From positions 248,001 through 312,000 of the forward strand of contig JAJNPS010000021.1 of NCBI GenBank assembly GCA_021155205.1: a stretch of DNA of 64,000 bases, written 5' to 3'. Position numbers and translations under genes: made by a program. Below the pieces are notes generated by a model that was given only the letters and a program-made list of their open reading frames with translations, had not been told where the DNA came from and did not search any database. This stretch comes from Rhodobacterales bacterium. Lineage in GTDB: Bacteria > Pseudomonadota > Alphaproteobacteria > Rhodobacterales > Rhodobacteraceae. The first letter of the stretch is position 1, and every line of letters starts with the position of its first letter. Positions 42,448 through 51,854 of this stretch are shown here, in pieces.

Positions 42448-43212
42448 ATGCCCGACCCGCGACCCCGCCTGCTTGCCGTCCTCATCGACGCCGACAACGT
42501 GCTGGCACGCCATGCGGAGCCTATCCTGAAGGAAATCAGCACCATCGGCGAACCGGCCCTGCGCCGGGTCTATGGCGACTGGTCCAGCAGCGCCCTTGCC
42601 GGATGGAAGAACCAGGCCCGCGATCTGGGCCTCGTGATGCACCAGCAATCGGCCAACACCAAGGGCAAGAACGCCAGCGACATCGGCCTTGTCATCGATG
42701 CGATGGACATCCTGCATGCGGGCAAGTTCGACGGGTTCGTGCTGGTATCGTCGGACAGCGATTTCACCCGCCTTGCCAGCCGCATCCGCGAAGAAGGCCT
42801 TGAGGTCGTGGGGATCGGCGAGGCCAAGACGCCGGAATCCCTGCGCAAGGTCTGCAACCGCTTCATCCTGATCGAGAATATCGTGGCCGAGGCGGAAACC
42901 GACCTGCCCGCCTCGCCCGCGCGACAGGCCGCCACCCCTGCCCCGAGGTCCGACGCGCCCGCACCCGCCACGCCGGTCAGGAAACCGATGACGGACGCGA
43001 TCCCGCTGATCTTCAAGGCGATGAAGACGATCGACCCGGACAGCGAATGGTATCATCTGGGGCAATTGGGCCAGTACATGACCCGCGCCGACCCCGATTT
43101 CGATTCGCGCACCTATGGCGCGGCCAAGCTCTCGGACCTGATCAAGGGCCTGCCCAAGCGGTTCGAAGTCAAAAAGGACGGCAACATGCTGATGGTGCGC
43201 GATATCGCCTGA
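42448..43212 (+). CDS. NYN-domain protein with C-terminal LOTUS/OST-HTH
   Basis: 254 residues. The N-terminal NYN (PIN-like, LabA/DUF88) domain shows ALIDADN-type LLAVLIDADNVL, NTKGKNASDIGLVIDAMDIL and VLVSSDSDFTRLASRIREEG, which supply the acidic metal-binding residues of a ribonuclease. A Pro/Ala linker (about 155-180) leads to an OST-HTH/LOTUS domain (DSEWYHLGQLGQYMTRADP; LIKGLPKRFEV), which binds RNA. Predicted RNA endonuclease or RNA-processing factor; target unknown. ATG 42448 is chosen as the start of homology. Confidence 0.9.
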   Translation: MPDPRPRLLAVLIDADNVLARHAEPILKEISTIGEPALRRVYGDWSSSALAGWKNQARDLGLVMHQQSANTKGKNASDIGLVIDAMDILHAGKFDGFVLVSSDSDFTRLASRIREEGLEVVGIGEAKTPESLRKVCNRFILIENIVAEAETDLPASPARQAATPAPRSDAPAPATPVRKPMTDAIPLIFKAMKTIDPDSEWYHLGQLGQYMTRADPDFDSRTYGAAKLSDLIKGLPKRFEVKKDGNMLMVRDIA

Positions 43213-43514
43213 CGCCATGTGGGCCGGCGGCGTGACGTTCTCCAAGCCATCGGACCCTCTCAGCCGCAAGCGGCCCCCGACCATCCCCGCCACGCGACGG
43301 TCGTCTGCGCCGTTTTGCATGATCCGTCACGCCCGCGTCGGGATCGGGACCGGACGCCGCGGCGATGCCGCTGCAGGTCCGGACGAACGGTGCAAAAAGA
43401 CCCGTCCGATTGTCTGTGGCCCGTCTGGCGCAGACGGGCCGCCAGCGCCGCGCACCATTGCCGGCAGCCGGAAACGCCTTGCCCGTCTTGCGCACCTTCC
43501 GCGTCGCAATGGCG
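43213..43514. other. Intergenic region with a terminator hairpin
   Basis: 300 bp between convergent NYN-LOTUS and histidine kinase genes. A perfect 10-bp hairpin GGCCCGTCTG-GCG-CAGACGGGCC lies at 43418-43440; in the kinase's direction a second GC run and TTTTT follow at about 43394-43400, so it probably ends that transcript. No convincing gene, tRNA or promoter was found in the rest. Confidence 0.6.
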
Positions 43515-46064
43515 TTACGCCGCAACCTCGCGCAGATTCTGGACCGGGTGTACGCCTGCCGGGCAGAAGTCGGTCAGCGTCTCCAGGATGGCGTGCTTGC
43601 GCAGGGGTTTGGTCATGTAGCGGTCGATCCCGGCGGCCAGGATACCTTCGCTGTCGCCGTCCATCGCATGCGCGGTCAGCGCCACGATCGGGATATGGGT
43701 GCGGCCCCCTTCTGCCGCACGGATGGCGCGCGCAGCCTCGCGCCCGTCCATCTCGGGCATCGAGATGTCCATGAAGATCATGTCGGGGTTGAACGTCGAC
43801 CAAAGTTCCACCGCCTCGCGGCCGTTGTTGGCAAAGACCAGTTCGATCCCGAGATCCTTGACCATCTTCTGGAATACCAGTTGGTTGGTGCGGTTGTCCT
43901 CGGCGGCCAGGACCCGCATCAGCCGGGACGGAGTCTCGACCGGCGTGGCGCGCGTCGGGGGGGCTTCCTCCACGGGAGCGGTCAGGGCCTGCAGCTTGCG
44001 GTACAGGTCTGCCCGCAGGATGGGCTTTTGCAGGATCGCGGCCAGTTCCGCCATCGCCGCGGAATCACGCGCCTCGGCGGGGTTGGATGACAAAAGCACA
44101 ATCGGCATCCCATGACCCGCCGCCCGCACCGCGAGGGTCAGTTGCAACCCGTCCATGTCGGGCATCTGGTGGTCGGTCAGGATCAGGTCTTGGCCGGGAC
44201 CCGCCGCCAGCGTGGCCAGCGCGTCGGCCCCCGACCGGCACAGCGTCACCTCGATCCCGCAAGGCACCAGTTGGCGTTCCAGGATGGTGCGGTTGATGAA
44301 CTGGTCATCGACCACCATCACACGGCGCAAGGTGATCGGCAGGCGCGGGGCGGTCGCCTCCTCGGCCACGGGCAGGGTCAGGCGGAAGCCGAAACTGGAG
44401 CCTGTGCCCAGTTCCGAATCCACCCAGACCTCGCCTGCCATGCGTTCGATCAGGCTGCGGGTGATGGCAAGGCCCAGGCCCGTCCCCTCGAACTTGCGGT
44501 TGGACTGGTCCTCGACCTGGTTGAACTCGCCGAAAACGTGTTCAAGGTTGTGCGCGGCGATGCCGATGCCGGTATCCTCGACCGTGACATGCAGTTGCTG
44601 GAAGCCTGTTTCTGTCTCAAGCCCAACGACACGGACCAGCACATGACCCCTTTCGGTGAACTTGACCGCATTGCCAATCAGGTTGGTCAGCACCTGCCGC
44701 AGGCGTCCCGGATCGCCGACGAACCGCGTCGGCAGGAACATGTCGAAATCGATCAGAAGGTCGATGCCCTTTTCCCGTGCGCGGGGCTGCAGCAGCATGG
44801 CAACCTCGTGGATGGTGCGTTCCAGGTCAAAGGGTTCGGGATAGAGGTTCAGGCGTTCCGCCTCGATCTTGGAATAGTCGAGGATGTCGTTGATGATGAC
44901 CAGCAATGCCTCGCCCGAGGACCGGATGGTTTCCGCGAAGAGGCGCTGTTCGTCGGTCAGGGCACTGTCGCACAACAGTTCTGCCATCCCGACGACGCCG
45001 TTCATCGGCGTCCTGATCTCGTGGCTCATATTGGCAAGGAATGCCGATTTCGCACGGTTCGCAGCCTCTGCCTCGGCGCGGGCGCTGTGCAGCGCGGCCT
45101 CTTGCAGGCGCTGGTCCGTGACGTCGAACCGCAGCCCGACGCGACCCCCATCCGGGGTTTTGTGGTCGCGTTCCAGGATCCAGCGCCCATCGTTCAACTG
45201 GCATTCGCGCGGGCCGTCCGCCGCGCGAAGTTGCGCCATGCGTTCGGCCAGCCACTCCTCTTCGCGTCCCGCGGCCTCCGGCACATGGCCGGCGCGCAGG
45301 CCATTGCGCAAAAGCTCTTCGAACGGGGTACCCGGCACCATCAGGGGCGCCGAGTCGGGAAACATGTCGCGGTAACGCTGATTGCAGGCCAATAGTCGTT
45401 CCTCCCTGTCGAACAGGACAAATCCGTCCGGGATCGCTTCGATCGCGGCCCAGATGCGCATTTCCTCGGTGATGTCGGCCAGGATGCAGACCAGATCGCC
45501 ATCCCGCGCGCGGCGCTGCGACAGGCGCGACCAGGTGCCGCGTGTGAACGCCACAACCTCGGTCGGGATCTGGTCCTGGTCAAGTTGCGCGGTCATGCGG
45601 TCCAGCCATGGGCCCATGCCTTCGTCGCCAAAGTCGATCCGTCCCTTGGCTCCGGCCTCTGCCAGCATGTCCCCATAGGGCGTGCCGGGGGGCAGATCAC
45701 CTCCTGCGAAGAGATCAAGCCAGGCCCGGTTGGCCCCGACGAGCCGCAGGGTGCTGTCAAAGACCGCAAACCCGTCGCGGATCGTCTCGATCGAATCCCA
45801 CAACCGACGCTCGGCCATCACGGCGGCGGTATGGGCACGGTCCAGATCGCCGATGAACCGCGAATTCTGTCCCTTCAGCTCTGCCGCCTCGGACCGGGCA
45901 AAGGCCACGACCTGTCGCTGTTCGACAATCTGGTCGGACAGTGACCGTGCATGCAGTGACAGCTTTTCGTTGGCGGCGAAAAGTTCACGCTGCTTTTGTT
46001 CCAGCAGGCGTTCGGCGGCCAGTCGCCCGCGCCGTTCCTTTGCCAGCCGTTCCGCAATGTCCAT
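43515..46064 (-). CDS. Hybrid sensor histidine kinase, cytoplasmic, two receiver domains
   Basis: 849 residues with no membrane segment. Order: coiled coil (about 1-95), PAS (about 90-195), PAS (about 205-320), HisKA with phospho-acceptor His348 in NMSHEIRTPMNG, and HATPase_c (about 455-575: GNAVKFTERG, DTGIGIA, GTGLGLAIT). Two receiver domains follow, with VVDDQ...LILTDHQMPDMDG (about 595-705) and AAEDN...MIFMDISMPEMDG (about 725-840). There is no Hpt domain, so an external phosphotransfer protein is required. The PAS domains suggest sensing of a cytoplasmic redox or small-molecule signal. No adjacent regulator. Confidence 0.93.
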   Translation of the reverse strand: MDIAERLAKERRGRLAAERLLEQKQRELFAANEKLSLHARSLSDQIVEQRQVVAFARSEAAELKGQNSRFIGDLDRAHTAAVMAERRLWDSIETIRDGFAVFDSTLRLVGANRAWLDLFAGGDLPPGTPYGDMLAEAGAKGRIDFGDEGMGPWLDRMTAQLDQDQIPTEVVAFTRGTWSRLSQRRARDGDLVCILADITEEMRIWAAIEAIPDGFVLFDREERLLACNQRYRDMFPDSAPLMVPGTPFEELLRNGLRAGHVPEAAGREEEWLAERMAQLRAADGPRECQLNDGRWILERDHKTPDGGRVGLRFDVTDQRLQEAALHSARAEAEAANRAKSAFLANMSHEIRTPMNGVVGMAELLCDSALTDEQRLFAETIRSSGEALLVIINDILDYSKIEAERLNLYPEPFDLERTIHEVAMLLQPRAREKGIDLLIDFDMFLPTRFVGDPGRLRQVLTNLIGNAVKFTERGHVLVRVVGLETETGFQQLHVTVEDTGIGIAAHNLEHVFGEFNQVEDQSNRKFEGTGLGLAITRSLIERMAGEVWVDSELGTGSSFGFRLTLPVAEEATAPRLPITLRRVMVVDDQFINRTILERQLVPCGIEVTLCRSGADALATLAAGPGQDLILTDHQMPDMDGLQLTLAVRAAGHGMPIVLLSSNPAEARDSAAMAELAAILQKPILRADLYRKLQALTAPVEEAPPTRATPVETPSRLMRVLAAEDNRTNQLVFQKMVKDLGIELVFANNGREAVELWSTFNPDMIFMDISMPEMDGREAARAIRAAEGGRTHIPIVALTAHAMDGDSEGILAAGIDRYMTKPLRKHAILETLTDFCPAGVHPVQNLREVAA

Positions 46065-46249
46065 GCAGGTCCCGTTCCGTCAGTGCCCGCAAGGATCAGG
46101 TGTGGACCCGGCCGGCTGTTCTCCCGGAACCTGACAAAGCAAGATGAATGTGCGCTTAACGGCGGCGTGGCAGGTTCGGGCAAATCCCGATCTTGCCAGC
46201 CGCGTCCCCTGCATGAGACAGTCAGATCAGTATTGGGCGGGAGGTTGCG

Positions 46250-49200
46250 ATGCGCGGATTTTGGGCAAGGATGCTTGTGGTCGCAGCGGTGCTGGTGCCG
46301 TCAGTCGGCATGGCGCAGGACATGATCCCGGAACGCCGCGTGATCCTGAGCCGGGACACCGATCTGCCCGGCGGCGACATCAGCTCGATCTTTGACACCA
46401 CGCTGGAGGCGTGCGAGCGCGCCTGCCTGACCAACCAAAGCTGCCAGGCCTTCACCTTCAACACCCGCAACGGGTCGTGCTTTCCCAAGTCATCCGCGTC
46501 GGGCGAGGTGTTCTTTCAAGGCGCCTATTCGGGTCGCGTGGCAGCGGCCGACCCTGCCGTCTTGGCAGCCGCAGCGGACCGGCGGGCCGAGCTTTCGTTC
46601 CTGCAGGACTGGGACATCCAGGCGGCCTACACTCAGGCCGCGACCTTGGGTGATGCGCATGTCACAGGCACCGCGACCGCCGAGGAACTTCTTTTGTCGG
46701 CGATGGATGCCGAGGCGTCGGGCGATCTGGACCTTGCCGCGCAGTTTACCGGGGCCGCTCTGAACATCACCGACGACGCGGAAACCTGGGCCGAATATGC
46801 CCGGCGCTACCTTCAGGCCGGCATCGACAACCGCAACGAAAACCAGTCCTTCCAGTTTGATCGTGCGCTGAACGGGGCAATCAATGCCTATCTCAGGGCG
46901 GACAAGCCGGCGCTGCGGCACACGATCCTTGTGACCCTTGGCGATGTTCTGGAACGTCTGGGGCGCGGGCGCGAAACTGTGCAGGCGCTGCGGCTGGCGC
47001 AATCCTTGCAACCGCGCGAGGATACGGCGCTGCTGCTCGATGATGCGATCGGCAAATACGGGTTCCGCATCGTCGAGAACACCGTGGAAAGCGATCTCGC
47101 GCGGCCGCGCCTCTGCGCGTCGTTCTCCGAGCCGCTGGCCGCCTCGGGCATCGACTATGCCAGCTTTGTCCAGTTGACCGAACCGGGTCTGACCGTCGCA
47201 CTGAACGGCACTCAACAACTTTGTGTCGAGGGTGTGATGCACGGATCGCGCTATTCCGTGACGTTTCGCGAAGGTCTGCCTGCCGCCGACGGACAAATGC
47301 TGGCAAAATCCGTGGCGATCACCCAGTATGTCCGTGACCGCAACCCGGGCGTCCGCTTCCCCGGTCGCGGCTATATCCTGCCAAGGTCTGACGATGCCGG
47401 CATTCCGGTTGACACGGTCAACACCGAAAAGCTGGACCTGACCCTGTTCGCCGTCAGCGACCGCAACATCCTGCGGGCGATCCAGGACAGCTATTTCGGC
47501 ACGCCGATGCCGGAGTATCAGGAAGGCACGTTTACCGACGCCATCGGCGACAAGATCTGGTCCGGCACCGCCACGGTGGGCCAGAATGTCAACAAGGATG
47601 TCACCACCCGCCTGCCGATGGGCGAGGCGATTGCCGGGCTGCCTGCAGGCATCTATGCGCTGAAGGCCGCAGTGCCGGGCGTCGATCCCTATGTCGTGCC
47701 TGCGGGCTGGCAGTGGTTCGTCATCTCCGACCTTGGCGTCACGACGATGTCCGGGGTCGACGGGCTGCATGTGTTCGTGCGCAGTCTGGCGACGGCGGGT
47801 GCAAAGACCGGTGTCACGGTAGAACTTCTCAGCCGCGCGAACGCGGTTCTGGGCGCGGCCACAACCGACGATCAGGGCTATGCCCGGTTTGATGCCGGGC
47901 TGTCACGGGGTCTGGGCAGCGCCGCGCCTGCGATGGTCGTGGTGCGCGAGGGGGGGGCTGACATGGCCTTCCTGTCGCTGACCGATCCGGCCTTTGATCT
48001 TTCGGATCGCGGGGTCGAGGGGCGCGAGGCAGCACCGCCGGTTGATGTCTTTCTGACCACGGATCGCGGGGCCTACCGCACCGGGGAGGTGGTCTATGCG
48101 ACGGCGCTGGCCCGCGACGCCACCGCCGCTGCGGTGTCCGGCCTGCCGCTGACAGCGGTGCTGCTGCGCCCCGATGGCGTCGAATATTCACGTCAGTTGG
48201 TTGCGGATGCGGGGGCTGGCGGGCATGTGTTCCAGATGCCCATTGCAGGGTCCGCCCCGCGCGGTGTCTGGCGACTGGAGGTGCTGGCGGACCTTGAGGC
48301 CCCTGCGCTGACCTCCAGGACGTTCCTGGTGGAGGATTTCCTGCCGGAACGCATCGACTTTGACCTGGCCTTGCAGGGCCCGCCCCTGGCGCTGGCCGTC
48401 ACGACGGACGCCCTGCCAGAGGTGAAGGTCGCCGCGCGCTATCTTTTCGGCGCGCCGGGTGCGGATCTGGCCATCGAGGGCGAAGTGCTGTTGCGCGCGG
48501 CCGAAGGCTTGGCCGCCTGGCCGGGATATGCCTTCGGGCGCCACGACCAGCCGTTCAACGCGGTGATGCAGTCGCTGGAGCCAACCGTGACGGATGCGGC
48601 CGGAGAGGCGCGGGCCTTCGTCATGCTGCCAGAAGTTGACGACCCCGGCCGCCCGCTTGAAGCGCGCGTGACCCTGCGCGTCGCCGAAGGGTCCGGCCGT
48701 CCGGTCGAGCGCCAGATCATTCAACCCCTGGCACCGTCGTCCCCGATGATTGGGGTCAAGCCGTTGTTTGCGGATGTCGTCCCCGAAGGCGCCGAAGCGC
48801 GGTTCAGCCTGATCGGCGTGGGTGCGGATGAGGCGCTGGTGCCGATGGCGGTGAACTGGGAAATCGTGCGGATCGAGACCGATTACCAATGGTATCAAAG
48901 CTATGGCAACTGGAACTGGGAGCCCGTCACCCGGCGGTCCCGCGTGGCCGAGGGGACGGCGTCGCTGGGCGATGCCCCGGTGGAGATCGCAGCACCTGTC
49001 CAGTGGGGTGAATATGAGGTCATCGTTGAACGCACAGACGGCGGCACCGCCGCAACCTCCACCACGTTCTACGCAGGCTGGTACGCGCCTGCCGATACGA
49101 CCTCGACCCCCGACACGCTGGAACTGAGCCTCGACAAGCCCGCCTACAAACCGGGTGAAACGGCGACCTTGCGGCTGGTCCCGCGTGCGGCGGGGACGGC

Positions 49201-51694
49201 GCTGGTGACGGTGCTGTCGAACCGGCTGGTCACGATGCAGGCGGTCGCGGTGCGCGAAGGCGAGAACCTGATCCCCCTGCCCGTGACCGATGAATGGGGC
49301 GCGGGCGTCTATGTCACCGCGTCCGTCCTGCGGCCCATGGATGTGGCCGCTGGTCGCAATCCCGCCCGCGCACTGGGTCTGACCTATGCCAGCATCGACC
49401 CCGGCAAGCGGGCCTTGACCGCGGTGATCGAGACCGCCGCCGAGGCCGCCCCGCGCGGCCCGATGGAGATCGCGGTCAAGGTTGACGGCCTGACAGCGGG
49501 CGACAAAGCCTATGCGACAATCGCGGCGGTGGATGTCGGCATCCTGAACCTGACAGGGTTCGAGGCCCCCGATCCGCAAGGCCACTACTTTGGCCAGCGC
49601 AAGCTCGGGATCGGTATCCGCGACGTCTATGGCCGCCTGATCGACGGGCTGACCGGCGCGGAGGGCACGGTCCGTTCCGGTGGCGATGCAGGCGCGCAGG
49701 CGAAGTTGCAGGCACCTCCTCCGACCGAGGAACTTGTGGCATACTTCACCGGCCCGGTCGAAGTTGGCGCGGATGGCTATGCGCGGGCGTCGTTCGGCCT
49801 GCCGTCCTTCAACGGCACGGTCAAGGTGATGGCCGTGGTCTGGTCCTCCAAAGGCGTGGGCCAGGCAGAAACCGACGTTCTGGTCCGCGATCCGGTCGTG
49901 GTGACGGCCTCGGTCCCGCGGTTCCTGTCACCGGGCGACCGCTCGCGGCTGCTGTTGGAGATCGTGCATGCCACCGGCCCCTCGGGACGCATGGGGCTGG
50001 ATGTTTCGGCCAAGGGGCTGACGCTGGGTGACGGACCGTCGGGCTTTGACCTTGGCGACAAGGCGAAGGCGGTCTTTGAAATCCCGATCACGGCGGGCGA
50101 TGTCGGCCTCCAGACCATCGACATCGCGTTGACCACACCGGACGGCAAGCAACTGAAAAAGACGCTTGCCGTGCCGGTGCAGGTCAACGATCCCGAAATC
50201 GCAAGGGTCAGCCGGTTCGACCTGAAACAGGATGAGACATTCCTCTTCGACCAGGCGGTCTTTGCCGGCCTGATCCCAGGGTCCGCCAAGGCGACGTTGG
50301 CCGTCGGTCCCATCGCGCGGCTGAACGCGCCGGGGCTGCTGGCGGCCCTTGACCGCTATCCCTATGGCTGCACCGAACAGATCACGTCGCGGGCGCTGCC
50401 GCTATTGTACCTCGACGAGGTGGCAAAGGTGATGGACCTGCCGGGGGCCGACAACATCGCGCTTCGGATCGACCAGGCGCTTGAAGAGATATTGGTCAAT
50501 CAGGGCTCCGAGGGGGGCTTTGGCCTTTGGGGTCCAGGGTCGGGCGATTTCTGGCTCGACAGCTTTGTCACCGACTTCCTCAGCCGGGCGAAGGCGCAAG
50601 GGTACGAGGTCCCCGACCTCGCCCTGCGCAACGCCTTGGCGAACCTGCGCAACCAGGTCAACTACACCGCCGATTTCGATCAGGGCGGCGAGGCGCTGGC
50701 CTATGCGCTGATGGTCCTGGCGCGTGAAGGGGCAGCGGCGATTGGCGATCTGCGCTATTACGCCGACGTCAAGGCGGATGCCTTCTCCACGCCCATGGCA
50801 CAGGCGCAACTGGGCGCGGCGCTGGCATCCTATGGCGACCAGAGCCGCGCCGACGCGATGTTCCGCAAGGCCGCAGCAAAGCTGGCCGCGCTGACCGGCC
50901 CGGACAACCAGCAGATCTGGCGTGTGGACTACGGCACCGACTATCGCGATGCCGCCGCCGTGCTGACGCTGGCGGTGGAGGCGGGATCGCAGGCCGTGGA
51001 CCGCGAGGCACTGGTGAACCGGCTGGTGGCGCGGGCGGGGACCTTGTCGACGCAAGAGGCGACCTGGGGTCTGCTCGCCGCCAACGCGCTGATCGACGGC
51101 AAGACCGACGGCATCACCATCGACGGGGTTCCCGCGGCCGGGCCGCTGGTGCGGGTGCTGGACAGCGCCGGCGCGCCGGTCGTTGTGGCTAACACGGGCG
51201 CAGATACGACGCTGACCGTCACCACCTATGGGGTGCCGTCCGAACCCGAACCTGCTGGCGGCAACGGCTATGCAATCAGCCGCAGCTACTACACGCTGGC
51301 GGGCGAACCTGCGACGCTGGACGGCATCACCGTCGGCACGCGCCTGGTCACGGTGCTGGAAGTCCAGCCCTTTGGACGGGGCGAGGCGCGCCTGATGGTC
51401 GCCGACCCCCTGCCCGCAGGGTTCGAGATCGACAACCCCAACCTGATCTCGGGTGGGTCGCTGGCCGCGCTGGACTGGCTGAACCTCGAATCCCAGGCCA
51501 AACATACCGAGTTCCGCCAGGACAGGTTCCTGGCCGCCATCGACCGGCAGGACGCGACGCCGTTCAAGCTGGCCTATATTGTGCGCGCGGTGTCTCCGGG
51601 CACGTTCCGTCACCCGGCAGCCTCGGTCGAGGACATGTACCGTCCCGATTTCCGCGCCCGTGGCGATGTGGGCTCGGTGACAATCGGTCAGTGA
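46250..51694 (+). CDS. Bacterial alpha-2-macroglobulin with N-terminal PAN/Apple domain
   Basis: 1814 residues. Signal peptide (1 to about 23, VGMAQ), then a Cys-rich PAN/Apple domain (about 30-95: TTLEACERACLTNQSCQAFT), then the long chain of MG domains. The thioester motif YGCTEQ has its Cys at residue 1374, followed by the helical toroid and receptor-binding-like C-terminus. No lipobox, so it is probably a soluble periplasmic protease trap, not the lipoprotein YfhM type. It is followed by pbpC, the usual partner: A2M catches proteases that enter while PBP1C repairs wall damage. Confidence 0.94.
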   Translation: MRGFWARMLVVAAVLVPSVGMAQDMIPERRVILSRDTDLPGGDISSIFDTTLEACERACLTNQSCQAFTFNTRNGSCFPKSSASGEVFFQGAYSGRVAAADPAVLAAAADRRAELSFLQDWDIQAAYTQAATLGDAHVTGTATAEELLLSAMDAEASGDLDLAAQFTGAALNITDDAETWAEYARRYLQAGIDNRNENQSFQFDRALNGAINAYLRADKPALRHTILVTLGDVLERLGRGRETVQALRLAQSLQPREDTALLLDDAIGKYGFRIVENTVESDLARPRLCASFSEPLAASGIDYASFVQLTEPGLTVALNGTQQLCVEGVMHGSRYSVTFREGLPAADGQMLAKSVAITQYVRDRNPGVRFPGRGYILPRSDDAGIPVDTVNTEKLDLTLFAVSDRNILRAIQDSYFGTPMPEYQEGTFTDAIGDKIWSGTATVGQNVNKDVTTRLPMGEAIAGLPAGIYALKAAVPGVDPYVVPAGWQWFVISDLGVTTMSGVDGLHVFVRSLATAGAKTGVTVELLSRANAVLGAATTDDQGYARFDAGLSRGLGSAAPAMVVVREGGADMAFLSLTDPAFDLSDRGVEGREAAPPVDVFLTTDRGAYRTGEVVYATALARDATAAAVSGLPLTAVLLRPDGVEYSRQLVADAGAGGHVFQMPIAGSAPRGVWRLEVLADLEAPALTSRTFLVEDFLPERIDFDLALQGPPLALAVTTDALPEVKVAARYLFGAPGADLAIEGEVLLRAAEGLAAWPGYAFGRHDQPFNAVMQSLEPTVTDAAGEARAFVMLPEVDDPGRPLEARVTLRVAEGSGRPVERQIIQPLAPSSPMIGVKPLFADVVPEGAEARFSLIGVGADEALVPMAVNWEIVRIETDYQWYQSYGNWNWEPVTRRSRVAEGTASLGDAPVEIAAPVQWGEYEVIVERTDGGTAATSTTFYAGWYAPADTTSTPDTLELSLDKPAYKPGETATLRLVPRAAGTALVTVLSNRLVTMQAVAVREGENLIPLPVTDEWGAGVYVTASVLRPMDVAAGRNPARALGLTYASIDPGKRALTAVIETAAEAAPRGPMEIAVKVDGLTAGDKAYATIAAVDVGILNLTGFEAPDPQGHYFGQRKLGIGIRDVYGRLIDGLTGAEGTVRSGGDAGAQAKLQAPPPTEELVAYFTGPVEVGADGYARASFGLPSFNGTVKVMAVVWSSKGVGQAETDVLVRDPVVVTASVPRFLSPGDRSRLLLEIVHATGPSGRMGLDVSAKGLTLGDGPSGFDLGDKAKAVFEIPITAGDVGLQTIDIALTTPDGKQLKKTLAVPVQVNDPEIARVSRFDLKQDETFLFDQAVFAGLIPGSAKATLAVGPIARLNAPGLLAALDRYPYGCTEQITSRALPLLYLDEVAKVMDLPGADNIALRIDQALEEILVNQGSEGGFGLWGPGSGDFWLDSFVTDFLSRAKAQGYEVPDLALRNALANLRNQVNYTADFDQGGEALAYALMVLAREGAAAIGDLRYYADVKADAFSTPMAQAQLGAALASYGDQSRADAMFRKAAAKLAALTGPDNQQIWRVDYGTDYRDAAAVLTLAVEAGSQAVDREALVNRLVARAGTLSTQEATWGLLAANALIDGKTDGITIDGVPAAGPLVRVLDSAGAPVVVANTGADTTLTVTTYGVPSEPEPAGGNGYAISRSYYTLAGEPATLDGITVGTRLVTVLEVQPFGRGEARLMVADPLPAGFEIDNPNLISGGSLAALDWLNLESQAKHTEFRQDRFLAAIDRQDATPFKLAYIVRAVSPGTFRHPAASVEDMYRPDFRARGDVGSVTIGQ

Positions 51695-51718
51695 TGATGA
51701 CGGCGGATCACCATATGC

Positions 51719-51820
51719 CTCCCCTCCCCCCCGTGGGGAGGGGCTGGGGGTGGGGGGCGTCAGGCGTTGCGCTGGTCGCCCCCCCATCCTCTCCCTCCCC
51801 CACACGGGGGGAGGGAAGTG
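51719..51820. repeat. Paired GC-rich hairpins between A2M and pbpC
   Basis: Two poly-C/poly-G hairpins: CCCCTCCCC / GGGGAGGGG (51721-51743) and TCCCTCCCCC / GGGGGAGGGA (51792-51816). The segments between them, GGGGGTGGGGGGCG and CGCCCCCCCATCC, can also pair, so the region could fold as one large cruciform. A related element is at 53936-53981. Probably a mobile or expanding intergenic repeat that also attenuates transcription. Confidence 0.65.
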
Positions 51821-51854
51821 ACTTCCCTCTACCTGCCGCGCCCGAGGTCTAGCG

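Noticed and set aside
43169..43525. 118-codon minus-strand frame in the NYN/kinase gap
   Set aside because: Arg-rich translation crossing a perfect terminator hairpin, with no ribosome site.
48188..49585. 465-codon open frame antisense to the alpha-2-macroglobulin
   Set aside because: Shadow of the strongly supported plus-strand gene; translation is basic and low in hydrophobic cores.
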